DNA of 64,000 bases from Lunularia cruciata (Eukaryota; Streptophyta; Marchantiopsida; Lunulariales; Lunulariaceae): contig OX419758.1 in the NCBI GenBank assembly GCA_948567375.1, positions 32,245,001 through 32,309,000 on the forward strand, read 5' to 3'. Positions 33,971 through 46,189 of the stretch are shown here, piece after piece. Under the pieces are notes generated by a model. That model did not search any database, was not told the DNA's origin, and was given only the letters and a program-made list of their open reading frames with translations. A program made the translations under genes and the position numbers. Numbering within the stretch: position 1 is the stretch's first letter; each line of letters begins with the position of its first letter.

Positions 33971-35915
33971 TTCTTAGAAAGTAGCGGGATGCGTTCAGCA
34001 CTGCCACCGTATGTAGAGAATAATGTGCGCTGAACGCAATCTATCCCAGTAAAGAAACCCTTACACCTCAATTAGGTGTCATAATAAGATTTTCTGTCAC
34101 TGCAAGTTCATGAGGTGAGTCATATAATCTCTTGTAAAGATTACGGCTATAGCTAAACTTGATTCCAAGCTCCAGAATAAGCTAGCATGCTGGAGTTCGA
34201 GACATAGGTTAGATAACGACTGTCAATATGCTACTACCTGTTTTGTTTCCGCTAAAATATCTGTCACCAACTCACGGCACTCACCGTGAAATTGATTCTC
34301 TTTGTTCTGATTCATGAGAAAATCTGGTCATGTTTTCGACCTCATGACTACTACGGCTTGCTTCATGCGATTTGGGGTTGATGATTCTTTCTGTTGAAGA
34401 TTTCTTAAAATGTGGTTTGCAACAAAGCACTGCGCGTTTCAAGATTCGATTCAGGAATTTCTTTAATTATAGCTTTTCACATCTCAGATACTTAATCCGA
34501 GAAGATGATCGATTGACCGGCAATGGTGGAGCATACATTGTCCTAGCTGAAATTTTATCCTACTTATCCTATTTGCTGCTTTAGATTGTCGGGTCATTCT
34601 AGACCGAGGGTCTTGCTTCTTCAACTAAAAGTTTAACACGTTTTGTTGATCAAGTCGTAGGGCTCGTGCTCGGTCGCTTGAGTGTAGTCCCCAAGTTTCC
34701 CATGGATGAAAGAGACAGCTACATTCATATGCACACTCCACCGGACTAGATTACATGGAACATACCTTAATAATTTTCTGACTAAACTAGATGTCAGATG
34801 ATTACGGTACCGGCATGTAGTGCTTTCCCGTGTTCAAAAAGCAGTCCAACCGTGCACACAAGGGTGACTCAATTTTGTTTACCAGCTGTTCTCTGAACCC
34901 TTCGTTGTCTATTCAAACTTTCTTGGACAGTACCAGTAGGTCCACTGCGGTCGGTTCATGTGCAGAGCGAACAACGGTTGATGTGCAGGGATGTGCAATC
35001 GTAGATATAGAAGCAGATTAAACGTTTATCTAGGCGAAGATATCGAACGACCTAATCTAGCAGCAGCCCACCTCCCACCAAACGTGCAAGGCAGCGGTCC
35101 TGCCACAGACTCTATTTATATGTGGCGCATTGATGACCTACAACACGCATTGAAGGAGAAGTCTGCCTCCACCACCCATACAGAACAAGGACTTCTTCGA
35201 ATCTGTTGGTCCAGCAACAACGACAGAAAGTTAAAAACGGGTAAAAGCCAATGGCGCCTTCGGACATCTAAAGTAGACTGAGTATACATTCTTCATTGTT
35301 TAATTTGTTCAAAAACAATTAAAGGCTCTCTAACAAGAGTTACACAGAACAGTATAGGTCTACGGAAAGTATCCTCTCTTCACGTTGCAGTATATCGTAA
35401 CTGATAGGTTACTTCTGAACCTGATCTCCCCTAATCTTCTATTTGCTAGACGCAAACCTGGGTGATTGAGGGCCATTAATTTCACAGTTCGTTCAGAGAG
35501 TATGCTGCACAAAAATTAAATGTAAAAACCATAAGAGTTTTACAGTATATCGGGTAGCCCACAAGCCCTAGAAAACTGGTTACGGGAATTTCGGAGAAAT
35601 CAGGAGAGAATAGTTAACACAGGGACGTGACATTTCTGGAAATGGACGGAGAACAACCGTAAAATTGGATGGACCGCTTTGTAACACATTAGGGGTTAGG
35701 GGCTTCAATAGTGAGTATTCGGGGATTTTACACGTAACTCGTAAAGTTATTACGCGTAGGCGAGAGGGGGAAATAGAAGATTTTATGGGTAGATGATGGT
35801 GGATCCCAAAAGGTTGTATGGAAAAAAGGTTCCATAAATCTTAAATAACATTAAATGAGACCTCAGAGATGATTAATTGAGATGTCCGGTAAGTTCAAAA
35901 TTTGGGAGTGTGCAT

Positions 35916-36190
35916 CCTGTTACGTCTTACAATCAAGTACAAGGAATATAGAAAGTGTGGTGTGGTGGTGTATCTCCGCTCACCAAATTGATGTCATGGA
36001 TTGGAAGAGAAAAAGGATTGTAATTATTTTGAGATGTTATGGGATAATGGTGATCTTTCTCCCTGTTCCGTCCTACAATCAAGTACAAGGAATATAGAAA
36101 GTGTGGTGTGGTGGTCTATCTCCGCTCACCAATTGATGTCATGGATTGAAAGAGGATTGTTGTTATTTTGAGATGTTATGCGATGATGCT
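35916..36190 (+). repeat. 146-bp tandem duplication
   Basis: Units from about 35916 and 36062 share ACAATCAAGTACAAGGAAT and the following sequence through GAGATGTTATG, with a few small indels in the second unit. Confidence 0.88.
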
Positions 36191-36529
36191 CATGGGATGT
36201 TGGTAAAAACAATTCAGCAGGGGTGGGGTATTTGAGAGGGTAGGATGCTACGGATTAGTGATTGCAGGAAATTCAGATTACGGAATATTGTGAAATTGAT
36301 TGAGCAGAGTATTGGACTCGAGATAGAGAATAATTGGAATGAGTGGAAATCTGATGAGAAATGCAACCTTAGGAATGGCGTACCAAGAAAGATACTCTCA
36401 ACCTGTTATTAATGTGGTGGGAAATGCTAAATCAGCGATTCTATTTATAACCTAGATCACACTTTACTCGGGAGTTCAGAGTTTGTTTTGAAATATTTTA
36501 AAGATTTGGATGCTCGAACCTTTAGATAG

Positions 36530-37725
36530 CTAACCAAAATGGATTTAGAATCATTTCATGTACTTATAGATATTATAAAACTGCATCCCATCTTTAAAAA
36601 ACATGTAGGAGAGAACAAACTACTATTTGGATTCAAATAGTATGGCTATAGTATTGGACAGATTTGGTCATAATGGGAATGGGGCATATGTAACAAGGGG
36701 CTTGAATATCTGAGACTTTAGTGTAGGATTCACCATTTTATTCACCAAGAGAGTAATGTTTGCTGTTATATGTATTTTGGGGAAAGAAGTGGAGTGCCTT
36801 AAAATCTCCTCCTTATTTGCTCAAAAAGGGTTCCCAAATGCACAGGTATAGTTGATAGAACTCTTTTCTCTTTAGCAAACTATGGATGGAGAATTGTATT
36901 ACAGTAGAAAGGGGTCTTATTCAATCAATGGTTAAGTACTGTGTGATGACAAGAGAAGAATAATACACTTCAGGAGGTAAGAGTTTTTGAGCATGAGTAT
37001 TGGTTATAATAATCTTTTGATGGAAGGTATCAATTATTTAGGTATGATTGAGCACTCATAAGAATACATTTGTATTTAATGAATGTTTAATTATTTATTT
37101 AGTTTGTGTGCTCACTTGACGGGGATGCCCCGCTCTTGTCATGATATGTCATGTTTGAAGAGATCTCCTCTCTGTACAAATTGAATAGGTAAGGAGCATG
37201 TACAATTGTTGACCAAAATCAATATCTACTTGGTGATTTATCCAATGAATCATCGTGTGCACTCTTTCAAGCAAGCACGGACTCAAGAAAAACACCTCTT
37301 CAATGAATGTGTTGCAAGAATGAGAGTGCTGAATGAAAATTGTATCGGAGTGCTAAAAGCACACTGACATTCTCTATGGAGTTAAAGATACAACTCAAAC
37401 ATCCATCCAGGGAGTGCTGAATGAACATTGTATCGGAGTGCTAAAAGCACACTGATGTTCTCTATGGAATTAAAGATACAACTAAAACATCCAAGGAGAA
37501 ATTCATGTTTGTGAAATGTATTAGTGTATGTGTTATTTTGCATAATTTTTTGATAAATAGAGCATATATTTGGTTAGAGGAGGATGGTGATTTTATAAGG
37601 GAGTTAGAAATAGAAATTTTAGACCAAGGATCCATGATGGGGCTTGGGCAATGCAGAGAGGAGAAAAAAATTATGGTAGTGCAACATTGTCTTGCTTTCA
37701 ACCAGCTTCCGTGGTATTCTTAATC
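36530..37725 (+). pseudogene. PIF/Harbinger transposase remnant (DDE domain)
   Basis: This encoded the nuclease that cuts and moves a PIF/Harbinger DNA transposon. Reading across frames: DRFGHNGNGAYV near 36660; GFPNAQ then VDRTLFSL near 36830-36890 (first Asp, normally in IVDGT); YSRKGSYSING near 36900-36935 with LCDDKRRIIHF after it; GMPRSCHD near 37120-37145 (the GWPGSVHD block); QYLLGDL near 37225 (second Asp); FNECVARMRVLNENCIGVLKAH near 37300-37365 (third acidic residue); and CVILHNFLI near 37530. A roughly 88-bp segment covering the LNENCIGVLKAH block is duplicated (37324, 37412). A stretch of about 130 bp near 36990-37115 does not fit the family and may be inserted. Several shifts and stops make it inactive. 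Terminal repeats were not located. Confidence 0.82.
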
Positions 37726-38249
37726 CATGATAAATTTATTATTTATCTTTTCATACCTTGTAAAAAGTACATCAAGCCTTCTTAATTTAATGTATTGAAT
37801 GTGCTCTATGATTGTATCCAACTGGTATATTTACGTTGATGCTCTTTTGAGATATGTTGGTATGTGCCTGGGCTTGCATATTAGTTTGAAATTATGTCTA
37901 CACTTGTTGGCATTGGGATACATTGGGTGAATCTGGATATGTGGTTGAATGTTGAATGCAAGGAACCGTGTACAATGCAATGAGAGTGTATAGCATATTT
38001 GGGTTTCAAGATATACATATTTCAATTTATAAACTGTCGGGTGAAAAGTCCACTTTCTGGAGTATGTTGGAGTACGTTACTGGTCATTGTCACCAGATCG
38101 TGATTTTGAGAATGCATATTCTTGAGAGAAAATTCAAATTTTAGTTGGAAAATTATCAATTCAGAAGAGTCATCTTGGTGAGAAGTATTAATTGGGTAAA
38201 AGAAGATTCAGGGTTTCACTTTCAGATTCAAGAAGATACATGAGATTCA

Positions 38250-38835
38250 AGAATTTTTGAGAGAAAAATTGATCTACGGGCTTAAGAGTAGAGAGTTTCA
38301 ATTTGGGAAAAATTTCCATAATGCCAGTTTGGAGAAGATAGACGTTGGATCGAGAATTTGGGGAAGAGAGTTTGAGGGAGGAGAAGAAGATAATTATAGG
38401 GGGGAGGGGAGAATTTTTGGGGAGAAATATCAGGAGGGGAAGATAGGAACATGCAAATTCCAATTTGAAGAAAGTTTGGAGAAGAGAGATGTTGGACAGT
38501 TTATGGGGAAATTTGTGCGAAGGAGAAGAAGAAGCTTCTCGGAAGGGAGGAGAGAATTCTTGGGAGAAATATCAAGGGGAGAAGAGAATTTTCTGTGTAT
38601 AGAGGAAGGAAAAAAAAAACATGGGAAGAAAGGAAGAGAAATATCAAGAGGGAAAGGAAAGAGAGAATTAATAGGAGAAGAGAGAGGAACAAGAGAGGAA
38701 GGGTTTACAAAGAGGAGGAAGACATAATACCACAATGTCACATCAAAATAGAAAGAAAGGTGAAAGAAATTGGAATTGGGTTTGAGGAAAGGGGTTCGAA
38801 ATTGGGTTTGAATCACTCAATCAACATTCTATGAA
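38250..38835 (+). repeat. Strand-asymmetric purine-rich tract with a 156-codon frame
   Basis: About 580 bp of the plus strand is dominated by A and G (runs of GAAGAGAAGG type). It contains one open frame of 156 codons (38257-38727) rich in Glu, Gly, Arg and Lys with no domain. Internal near-repeats (GGGGAGAAATATCA and variants) occur two to three times. The open frame is most likely a by-product of purine bias. Confidence 0.55.
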
Positions 38836-39239
38836 AAGAGGACATTTGAGTGAAGGAAAGAAGGATTGGAGAGATAAATGTATGAGTTCAGAGCATTTTG
38901 AAAGCACAGATGACAGTAGTTTCACAATAACCCATGAGTGGTGGATGAATATAATATGGATACTTTCCATGAGAGAGACTAGTTAATAAATTTCCATACC
39001 CTGTATGATCATCAATTGGTGTTGGATGGATAAATAAAAAATCAGTGATTTAGTCCAAGAGATTTGGGAGATAGATCTTGACATACAGGGGTTAAAAATT
39101 GTAGCCAGTATGGTATATCCACATCCACATGTAAGAATTACTTGCCAATAACTATATTATTTCTCTTCTCTACATTTGCATTTGCTTTTCTTATCTGATC
39201 TCTTGGCTTGATTAGTTTAGACACAAACTCCATACCACT

Positions 39240-39450
39240 TATGCATAGCGCATACTAGTGTAGACCAATACATACTAGATAGCACAATCAAAATCCCTAG
39301 AGCATATCTATTTCACTTGTTAGTGTGCCAATAAAGATGAACACATATTGCACATACAAATGCAATTGGATGCATGCCAGCACAGGCCAAAGAATATGGT
39401 TTGTGCTCTAGCGCATACTCATTTAGGGCAAGCACATACAAGTGTATATT
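39240..39450. repeat. Patch of short GCACATAC-like repeats, left
   Basis: Multiple imperfect GCGCATAC, GCACATAC and ACATACTAG-type words occur within 200 bp. A second patch with the same words lies at 42960-43145. Paired patches like this resemble the subterminal repeats of CACTA-type DNA transposons, but no terminal CACTA was identified. Confidence 0.45.
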
Positions 39451-39599
39451 GATTTTTTGGTTTTGTCTTTCCCTTGTGTTAAACATGAGTTGGGTTTCTT
39501 ATATCGATATTTCTTTCTGTGTGTGGTTCTCCAAGTGTGTTTATGCATTGAGTTTGTGTCATCATGGAATTGTGATGCAAGAAGACAAGAGTTGGAGGA

Positions 39600-40140
39600 A
39601 GGGAGTTCATTTTGAGTGTTGTAATGACTTGTGAAGCACTTGCTTTACCACAAGATCAAACACCAAAAAAGAGGTCTGTCTCTCACACTTCAATGATGGA
39701 TTGGTTTCAATGATGATAGGACAACACATAGGTACCTTGCAAGACAAAGTGCATATCCAACTTTCTGTCATCTTTTTTAAATGGCGGGTTCCCACTTTGT
39801 CTTGGCAAGGAGTACTACGGTGGTGCATGGACAAATTATATTGAATGGGAAAACTTGGCTTAGGAGATCTGGTGTAGAGGATTATGATTGGGCTGAGTTG
39901 TTATGTCTGTATGAGGTGAAGTTAGTGGTTTTATAGAGGCAGATACAACATCTAGATGGACAAAGATTCAAGGTGACTCATATAGTGCAGATTCTCACTC
40001 ATCTCTTTCTGGAGAGAGGCTTCATGGATGAGGACAAGGCATCATATGAAAGCAATGGAGATCAGGCATACATTCCATTGGAGGAGGATGTAGTATTCCA
40101 TGATGTAAAGGAAAAGGATCATGATGTAGAACGTGAGTGA
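39600..40140 (+). pseudogene. Decayed coding fragment, unidentified
   Basis: The plus strand reads readable protein-like sequence near 39830-40140, such as NGKTWLRRSGVEDYDWAELL and THIVQILTHLFLERGFMDED, ending in an acidic tail and a TGA. I recognise no family. It lies between the two short-repeat patches and left of the solo LTR. Confidence 0.4.
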
Positions 40141-40287
40141 GAGTATAGTTTAGGTGAAAACTTCAAGTTTTTGGATATGTACTTTCATCCTATATAATAA
40201 ATATATAATGAATGAACTTTTGCAAGCTATGGATAGTAAGCATGTACAACTCATTCATAAAAAGAAAATTTTGCAAATTTATACATA

Positions 40288-41014
40288 TGTAATGTTCCAC
40301 AGATAGGAGACTTGAAGAGAAACACAAAAGAAGAAATACACAATTTCACACTCAATATTTGATGCCCCAAAGAAGCACCTTGACTGTATTATCTACCAAA
40401 GGGGACTCCTATGAAGAAAGCTCTACCCTTGGATTGGGTGACATGTAAGCAAGCTCTGCCCTTAGATTGGTTGCATGCATGGGTGACATGTTGGTTCTGA
40501 TCCTATCTGGTTGATCAAAAGAAATCTTTAGGGAATCTTCCTATAAGAATCTCCAAATCATATGGATGAGGTACCATTGGAAAGCTCTCAACAACAAAAT
40601 TTTGGGAGAAGGAAGGGCTAGCCTTCCCTCCATTAGTAGGGAGAGAATGTGCATATTTTTAGGGCCTAATTCATCTATTTAGGCTTCCAAAATTGGCTCT
40701 GAAGTTTCTAGACTATTTTTGGCTCTTGACCTATAGGTAGAAGTCCTCTTTTGGTGACACCTCTATTTGATTTACCTAGCCCATCATGCATAAGATCCTT
40801 CCAAATATTACCAAGCCAATTTCCACCTCTAGATAATATGTCTAGCTTTTGATATTACAAATTCAAGCTATTTTCACTTCTTGCACTATTAGTAGAAATA
40901 TTATTTTGGTGATATTACTATCTGATCTATCTAGCTTGTCATACATAAAATCTTTCCAAATGTTACCAAATCAATTTTCAACTCTAGATGATATGTCTAG
41001 CTATTGGTATTACA
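40288..41014 (-). mobile_element. Solo LTR of the chromovirus 1 family
   Basis: The minus strand aligns end to end with the chromovirus 1 LTRs, from TGTAATACCAATAGCTAGAC at 41014 to the terminus at 40288, including the duplicated U3 block. No internal region is attached, so it arose by LTR-LTR recombination. CATA flanks both sides, a possible short target-site duplication. Confidence 0.87.
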
Positions 41015-41039
41015 CATAGAATGATGTTTAGAAATCATT

Positions 41040-42500
41040 CTATTGTGCATAGGACACCATCCCATTCTTGGTCCTCCATGTGATGGAGTGATAAGAACTC
41101 ATGTTGATTATTTAGAGGTATCAGCCTTTAGTAGTGGAGTTGTAGGATCCCATGTTGAGGAGATGCAATCTCACCATGACATGCATTCTCATAAGTCCTA
41201 TACTTGGAAAGAGAGTGAGGATCTTTTGAGTAGGAGAGAGCATCCATTATTAGAGTAGCAAGAGATGCATTTCAGAGCACAAGAGAGTTCTAGAGTTTCA
41301 CAATTGGTTGAGTTGGATATATTGGTGATAGAGAGAAGGAGATGCATTTTAGGACCAATGAGTTCTCTAGAGATTGGTTTAGCTAGATAGACCAGTGATA
41401 GAGAAGGATATGCATTTCAAGGCCCAAGAGAGATCTAGAATTAAGAGATTGGCTGAGTTAGATAGGCTGAGTTAGATAGGCTTGTGATATAGATAAAGAT
41501 TCATTTTAGCGATGAGCACAATGCTAGAGTTGAGAGATTGGTTGAGTTACATAGTGATAGGACTTATAGAGAGATGATGGTTGAGGGATATCAGATTAAG
41601 AGATATGGTAAACACTTGAGTTCTCTCTTACTATGGAGAATTTAGAGAGGACATATGTTGAGTAAGTAAAGGCATGTAGGACTCTAGAATTGGTGAGGAC
41701 TAAGCTAGAGGAGGCTTATGACGATATGAGGACCTTCCTTTGGGGGGAGGCATGGAGATACACTTCTAGGGGGCATACTGGGACTCATACTCAAAGGATC
41801 CATGTTTTGGAGGCAGAGACTCAATTAGTGGAGGATATGGAGGGGCTCCCAAATCTCATGGACATACTCAGACTCAGATTTAGACTCATACTGAGACTCA
41901 TACTCCTAGGACACACACTTGTACTTAGACTTCACTAACAATTTTGACATTGATTGAAGGGCATAAGGAAGAGCCTTATATGTGAACAAGTAATATGAGT
42001 ACTAATCCTCTTTTTGGGCCGTGGTGTGAGACTACACATGCTTGTGGATGGAGGAGTGTAGATCACATTCTTGGGTATATCCCACAGCCAAGAGTTAGAA
42101 GGTTTGTAGAGTATTGTGTGTCACACTTTGAGGTGATCTTATGGATGAGTGATGCCAGGAAGAGCATATGCACCTTCTACATTCTATGTGGATTGTGGTT
42201 TTCTACCTGATGGACTACACAATGGAGTGTGCTTGATGAGATGCTTTGGTGAGAGAGGTGGGTTCATTGATGAGTATAGGGGTTTCACAGCTAGACCTTA
42301 TAGCACTAGGGCTTTCCATCAAAGATATATTGATAGTTGATAGTGCAGCACTTCCATCCCATGGTGCTATACATCTAACTAGATTTACTCCATTTGATAC
42401 AACACTGTCATCACACACTTCACCATTGGACTTCTTTGTACCTCGTCTAGATAGATTTATAGTAAACATACATCAGCTTTTATATTTTTAGAGGAGTAGT
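41040..42500 (+). pseudogene. Decayed coding region with possible FCP1/TIM50-like phosphatase fragment
   Basis: Fragmentary plus-strand frames occur throughout. One, at about 42055-42165, reads YIPQPRVRRFVEYCVSHF then EVILWMSDARK. This resembles the conserved RP-L-EFLE-C...F-V-IWSSA-R block of FCP1-like HAD phosphatases. The catalytic DLDxT segment was not found upstream. Other frames (41043-41258, 42246-42491) have no recognised domain. It may be a host-gene fragment captured by a transposon; the call is tentative. Confidence 0.35.
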
Positions 42501-42959
42501 GGATATCAGGCAGACTCATGGATTATAGAGTAGATCCATATGAGCTTTTAGTGGAGTGTTTTCAGAAACCCTCTCTACTTCCCACTTAGTGGAAATGGAT
42601 GTGGACCTATATCCTTTCTTCTCTACCATTGCCTGTATAGACACTAGCAAGATGCACTAGATCACTGCTCACATCATACTTAGACTTCATCATACATCTA
42701 CTTTGTAGATTTTATGACAATTATATGTTTGTAAATTTGATTCACATTTTATTTATTATACTTTTCATGTACATGTTTCTCCCCTATTTGTAACCTTCAT
42801 AATGTTTATGGAATATTTACTTATCAATGATTTAATTAATAACTTCTTCTTGCTCACATAACCATATGTACACTAATTGTTCATAATTTCTATCACATTG
42901 AGATTTTTTACTTACAAAATGATTTTTAAATAATAACTTTCAAAAGCATAGGCCATAAA

Positions 42960-43145
42960 TTTCATACATATTATGAGTGCATACAAGCACATGCAAGTTC
43001 AAGGTTTAGCATACAAGCGCATAAAAGCTTTATATAGGTGAGCAGAAGCAAATGCATACAAGGAGTAGAGAGCACATACTAGCACATATGGATTGGACAG
43101 AGCACATATAAGTGGTGGGAGCAAATACTAGCACATATGTAACAT
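42960..43145. repeat. Patch of short GCACATAC-like repeats, right
   Basis: At least seven imperfect copies of GCATACAAGC, GCACATACTAGC or AGCACATA words occur in under 200 bp, matching the patch at 39240-39450. Confidence 0.5.
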
Positions 43146-44655
43146 TACCTTGGATAGAGTGAGTGAGAAATCTGAAGAAAAAGCAATTCTATTATCAAAA
43201 AATACATTTCAAAACTATTGTTATCATTGTCACATGGCACAACAAATTTTGGGTCACTAGTGTAATTATAATAAGGTGTATCAATATCACACAGCATGGT
43301 CACTATGCTTTTTATTTCCTTTGAGCTCTTTCCTATGTGTGTTGATTCAAGAGTCATGGCATGGACCCTCTTAGCCTTGGAAGTCCATTCCTTAAATCTA
43401 AGCTTCTCTACTATGCATCTAATCTTCTTTGTATGCAAATTCTTCTCTACTTTGACTTTTAATTTTTCAACTTCAATCTTCAATTTCTCAGCTTCCACTT
43501 TCACTCAAAATTTTGAATCTTGGCTGTCTTATGAGCTTCAATTTTATCTAACTTGTATCTCTTCTTTGCTTCTAGAGAATCACTCTTTAATCTGGTGTGT
43601 ATGGCCAAACTTGTGAAAAAGAAGCTAGGGGTGGTGTCATCTTCAAATTGTGGGTGAGTTTCCTCCTCTTCTGACCTTCATCCTTGCATTCCACTTCCTT
43701 GTTCTTCTGACCTTCATACTCATGCTCTCCTTCCTTGTTCTTTGGACCTTCATCCTCACACTGTCCATCCTTCTCACCATCTCAATTCTACTCATTGGTT
43801 GCTCTTGAAGCTTAAACACCATCTCCAACACCTAAATGTTTATGGTTCTCATCTTCAAGTCCATGCGTGTTTCCTTCTGTCCCTTGTGTACATGGGACAG
43901 ATAAAGGAATTGAATCCTCCACGGGGAATTTATAGTAAAATGCTTGAGTGGTTCCCGAGCTTAGAGTGTCAACTTCCTCTTCCTTGAGTGTAACATTCTC
44001 ATCCATTACCTCATTCCTTTGGAAATATTGACTTCATTACCAATTCCATACTTACAAGTGCAAGTGGAGCAATGTTTGCTCTATATCTGAATGTCATATC
44101 CATTCTCCATTGCTTTTGTCCTTCCAATCTTTAGTATCCTTGAATAATTTGATATAATATTCTTATTTCTTGTATACTTTATCTCCTCCCGTAGAATTTT
44201 CCATGCCGTACCAAATAAGTTGCCATGGAACTAAACACAATGCCCTTCTGAAACTAGTTTCTTACAATTGCACTCTCTAATTTGTGCAGATTCTAAACAA
44301 TCTAGAATCTGCCAATAATGATGAGACATAGTACAAAACCTTTCATCCTCTAATTTCATTTGGCTCTGCGTGAAAGAAGGATGCGTGAAAGAAGGAGTAG
44401 AGGAGGATATAACCATTTTCTTGATCATCTCTAAAAGTGGGTGGCCTTTGAGAGATATACAACAACTTGAATTAAAATTGAGGCAAGGATCTAATTTGGA
44501 ATCTTGTGAGCTTAGAACTTGATTTGAAGAGTGTGAACTACAATCTAAGATTGAAATGGAGCAGCGCCAAATGCAACGTACTAAAATTCCAAATGAAATA
44601 ATTGGCCCCACTATGAGTTTAACTGCAGAAGGTGCATGCTCCACAAATTTCAAAT
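43145..44655 (-). pseudogene. Minus-strand decayed coding fragments, unidentified
   Basis: Frames at 44653-44231, 44006-43812, 43831-43643 and 43504-43145 read in the same direction. One has Lys/Glu/Val heptad-like repeats (EKLKIEVEKLKVKVEK), another three Met-Lys-Val-Arg-Arg-type repeats. No domain is recognised. They could be exons of one broken gene, but I could not connect them. Confidence 0.3.
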
Positions 44656-45769
44656 TAAGATGTAAACAACATACAACGGAATCAATTCAATTATCTCATT
44701 TTGGATTTATGAGCAAACATGGGTGTGTGATGTACATGTCCTTGATACACTTAGCTCTTCTTATCCTTTAATTTTGGCTTGCTCCATAACTCAATTTTGT
44801 GAGTTTATAGTGTATATGTCAGTATTTCTACTAATATCCTCCTTCTAATCCTAGGGACACCTCATAACCTCTCTAAATGAAACTACTAGCCACTCAAATC
44901 CAAATTTGATGAACCCGTGTAAGTTCTTCATGGTGGTAATTAGTTATTGACACTTTTGTTATACGGACATCTGTAAAACAGTATCGGAAGTCACCCCCAG
45001 CTGGTACCGTAATTCTTACTATTGAACCCCTGTTTCGTATAATTTTACAGGATCACGTATAAAACGCTTTAGGGTATAGTTCTAGAATGCTGGAAGTGTT
45101 ATGTTGAAATCCCCTATTGCATGAACGCTTTTTACCTTAGTTGGCCACCGGAGTTCCACAAGTATCTAAAAGTCAAGTATCGAAAAGACCAAATACCTCG
45201 AAGGAAAAAGGAATATAAGGGTACCAAGAAATGCAAAAGGGGAAAGGTATGAACGGAGGACGTAAATTTATTTACCTCATAAGGAAGGGAATTGATATTT
45301 CCGCAGTCCTACTTGGAGGGCAGCTTCCATTCGCCGTCGGATCTGAAACCACTCATCTTCGTAGTTCATGAAGGCTACGTGAAAATAGCAGGAAATGTGG
45401 GGAATGTGTACATATAAGAAAAGGTGTGAAATATGAATTCTCTTAATTAATTACATGTCTAACCAGCAGTGGAACAAGGTGCTTTAGCTTGTGGAGGACG
45501 TAGAAGAAATTACAGAAGAAATTACAAGGTCTGACAGTACACCGGTTCGTCCAGACTTTATTTTGTCTGTGGATCATAACGCAACCAAAACGATTCGAAC
45601 ATCTTATGATATGTTGAATACAGCTTCGACTATCAATAGTAAAGATTTCAGCATTAAGGGGCAGTACTCCATACCATTGTGATGCGAAGAATGAGAGAGG
45701 GATCCATATATATGTAGACCTTTGACTTAATGTCCCTGAAGATCAAGTCTTGTTCAAAATCTTAAAGTA

Positions 45770-45812
45770 GAATATTTCACTTCCTATGGCTAGGATAGGA
45801 AGTAAAATATTC
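45770..45812. repeat. Short inverted repeat, 18-bp arms
   Basis: GAATATTTCACTTCCTAT (45770-45787) and ATAGGAAGTAAAATATTC (45795-45812) pair at 17 of 18 positions around the 7-nt loop GGCTAGG. Confidence 0.9.
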
Positions 45813-46152
45813 ACGTGAGGAATAACACGTCGTTAAGAACAAATTCTATGAACTACATACACCTACGTAAGGTGGACATTTCTCATTGTGAACATTATTG
45901 TGACGTTAACCTTCTCGAACATATGCGATGATGCAACCAAAGCAAGCGAGCAAATGGACAGTGCCGACACGAATCCATGCAATCGACGTCGATACTGTGA
46001 GCATATAAACAGTGTACGAGCCTGAATTGAATTCTGAGCTCATATGACAAAGTTATGGACAAAAGCTGACCCTGGTATGTACTCCTCGGTCATGAAGATG
46101 TATTCATGCAGATAGACATAAGAATATAATATGTTTAAAAAGAATAAACGTG

Positions 46153-46189
46153 GGATGCTTTACTTTCAGCTTCTGAAAGTAAAGCATCC
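46153..46189. repeat. Perfect 17-bp inverted repeat
   Basis: GGATGCTTTACTTTCAG (46153-46169) and CTGAAAGTAAAGCATCC (46173-46189) are exact complements around the 3-nt loop CTT. A third partial copy, CCTGAAAGTAAAGC, follows about 5 bp later. Confidence 0.93.

Larger units (their letters stand above)
33863..36520. other. Non-coding region downstream of the lyase gene
   Basis: No gene is recognised. Just past the poly(A) signal a 10-bp inverted repeat (TGCGTTCAGC at 33990-33999, GCTGAACGCA at 34029-34038) could form a hairpin with a 29-nt loop. A 146-bp tandem duplication starts at 35916. Confidence 0.5.

Noticed and set aside
45580-45600. tRNA T-loop-like GATTCGAACATC
   Set aside because: No acceptor stem, anticodon arm or D-loop can be folded around it; no tRNA was found by eye in the window.
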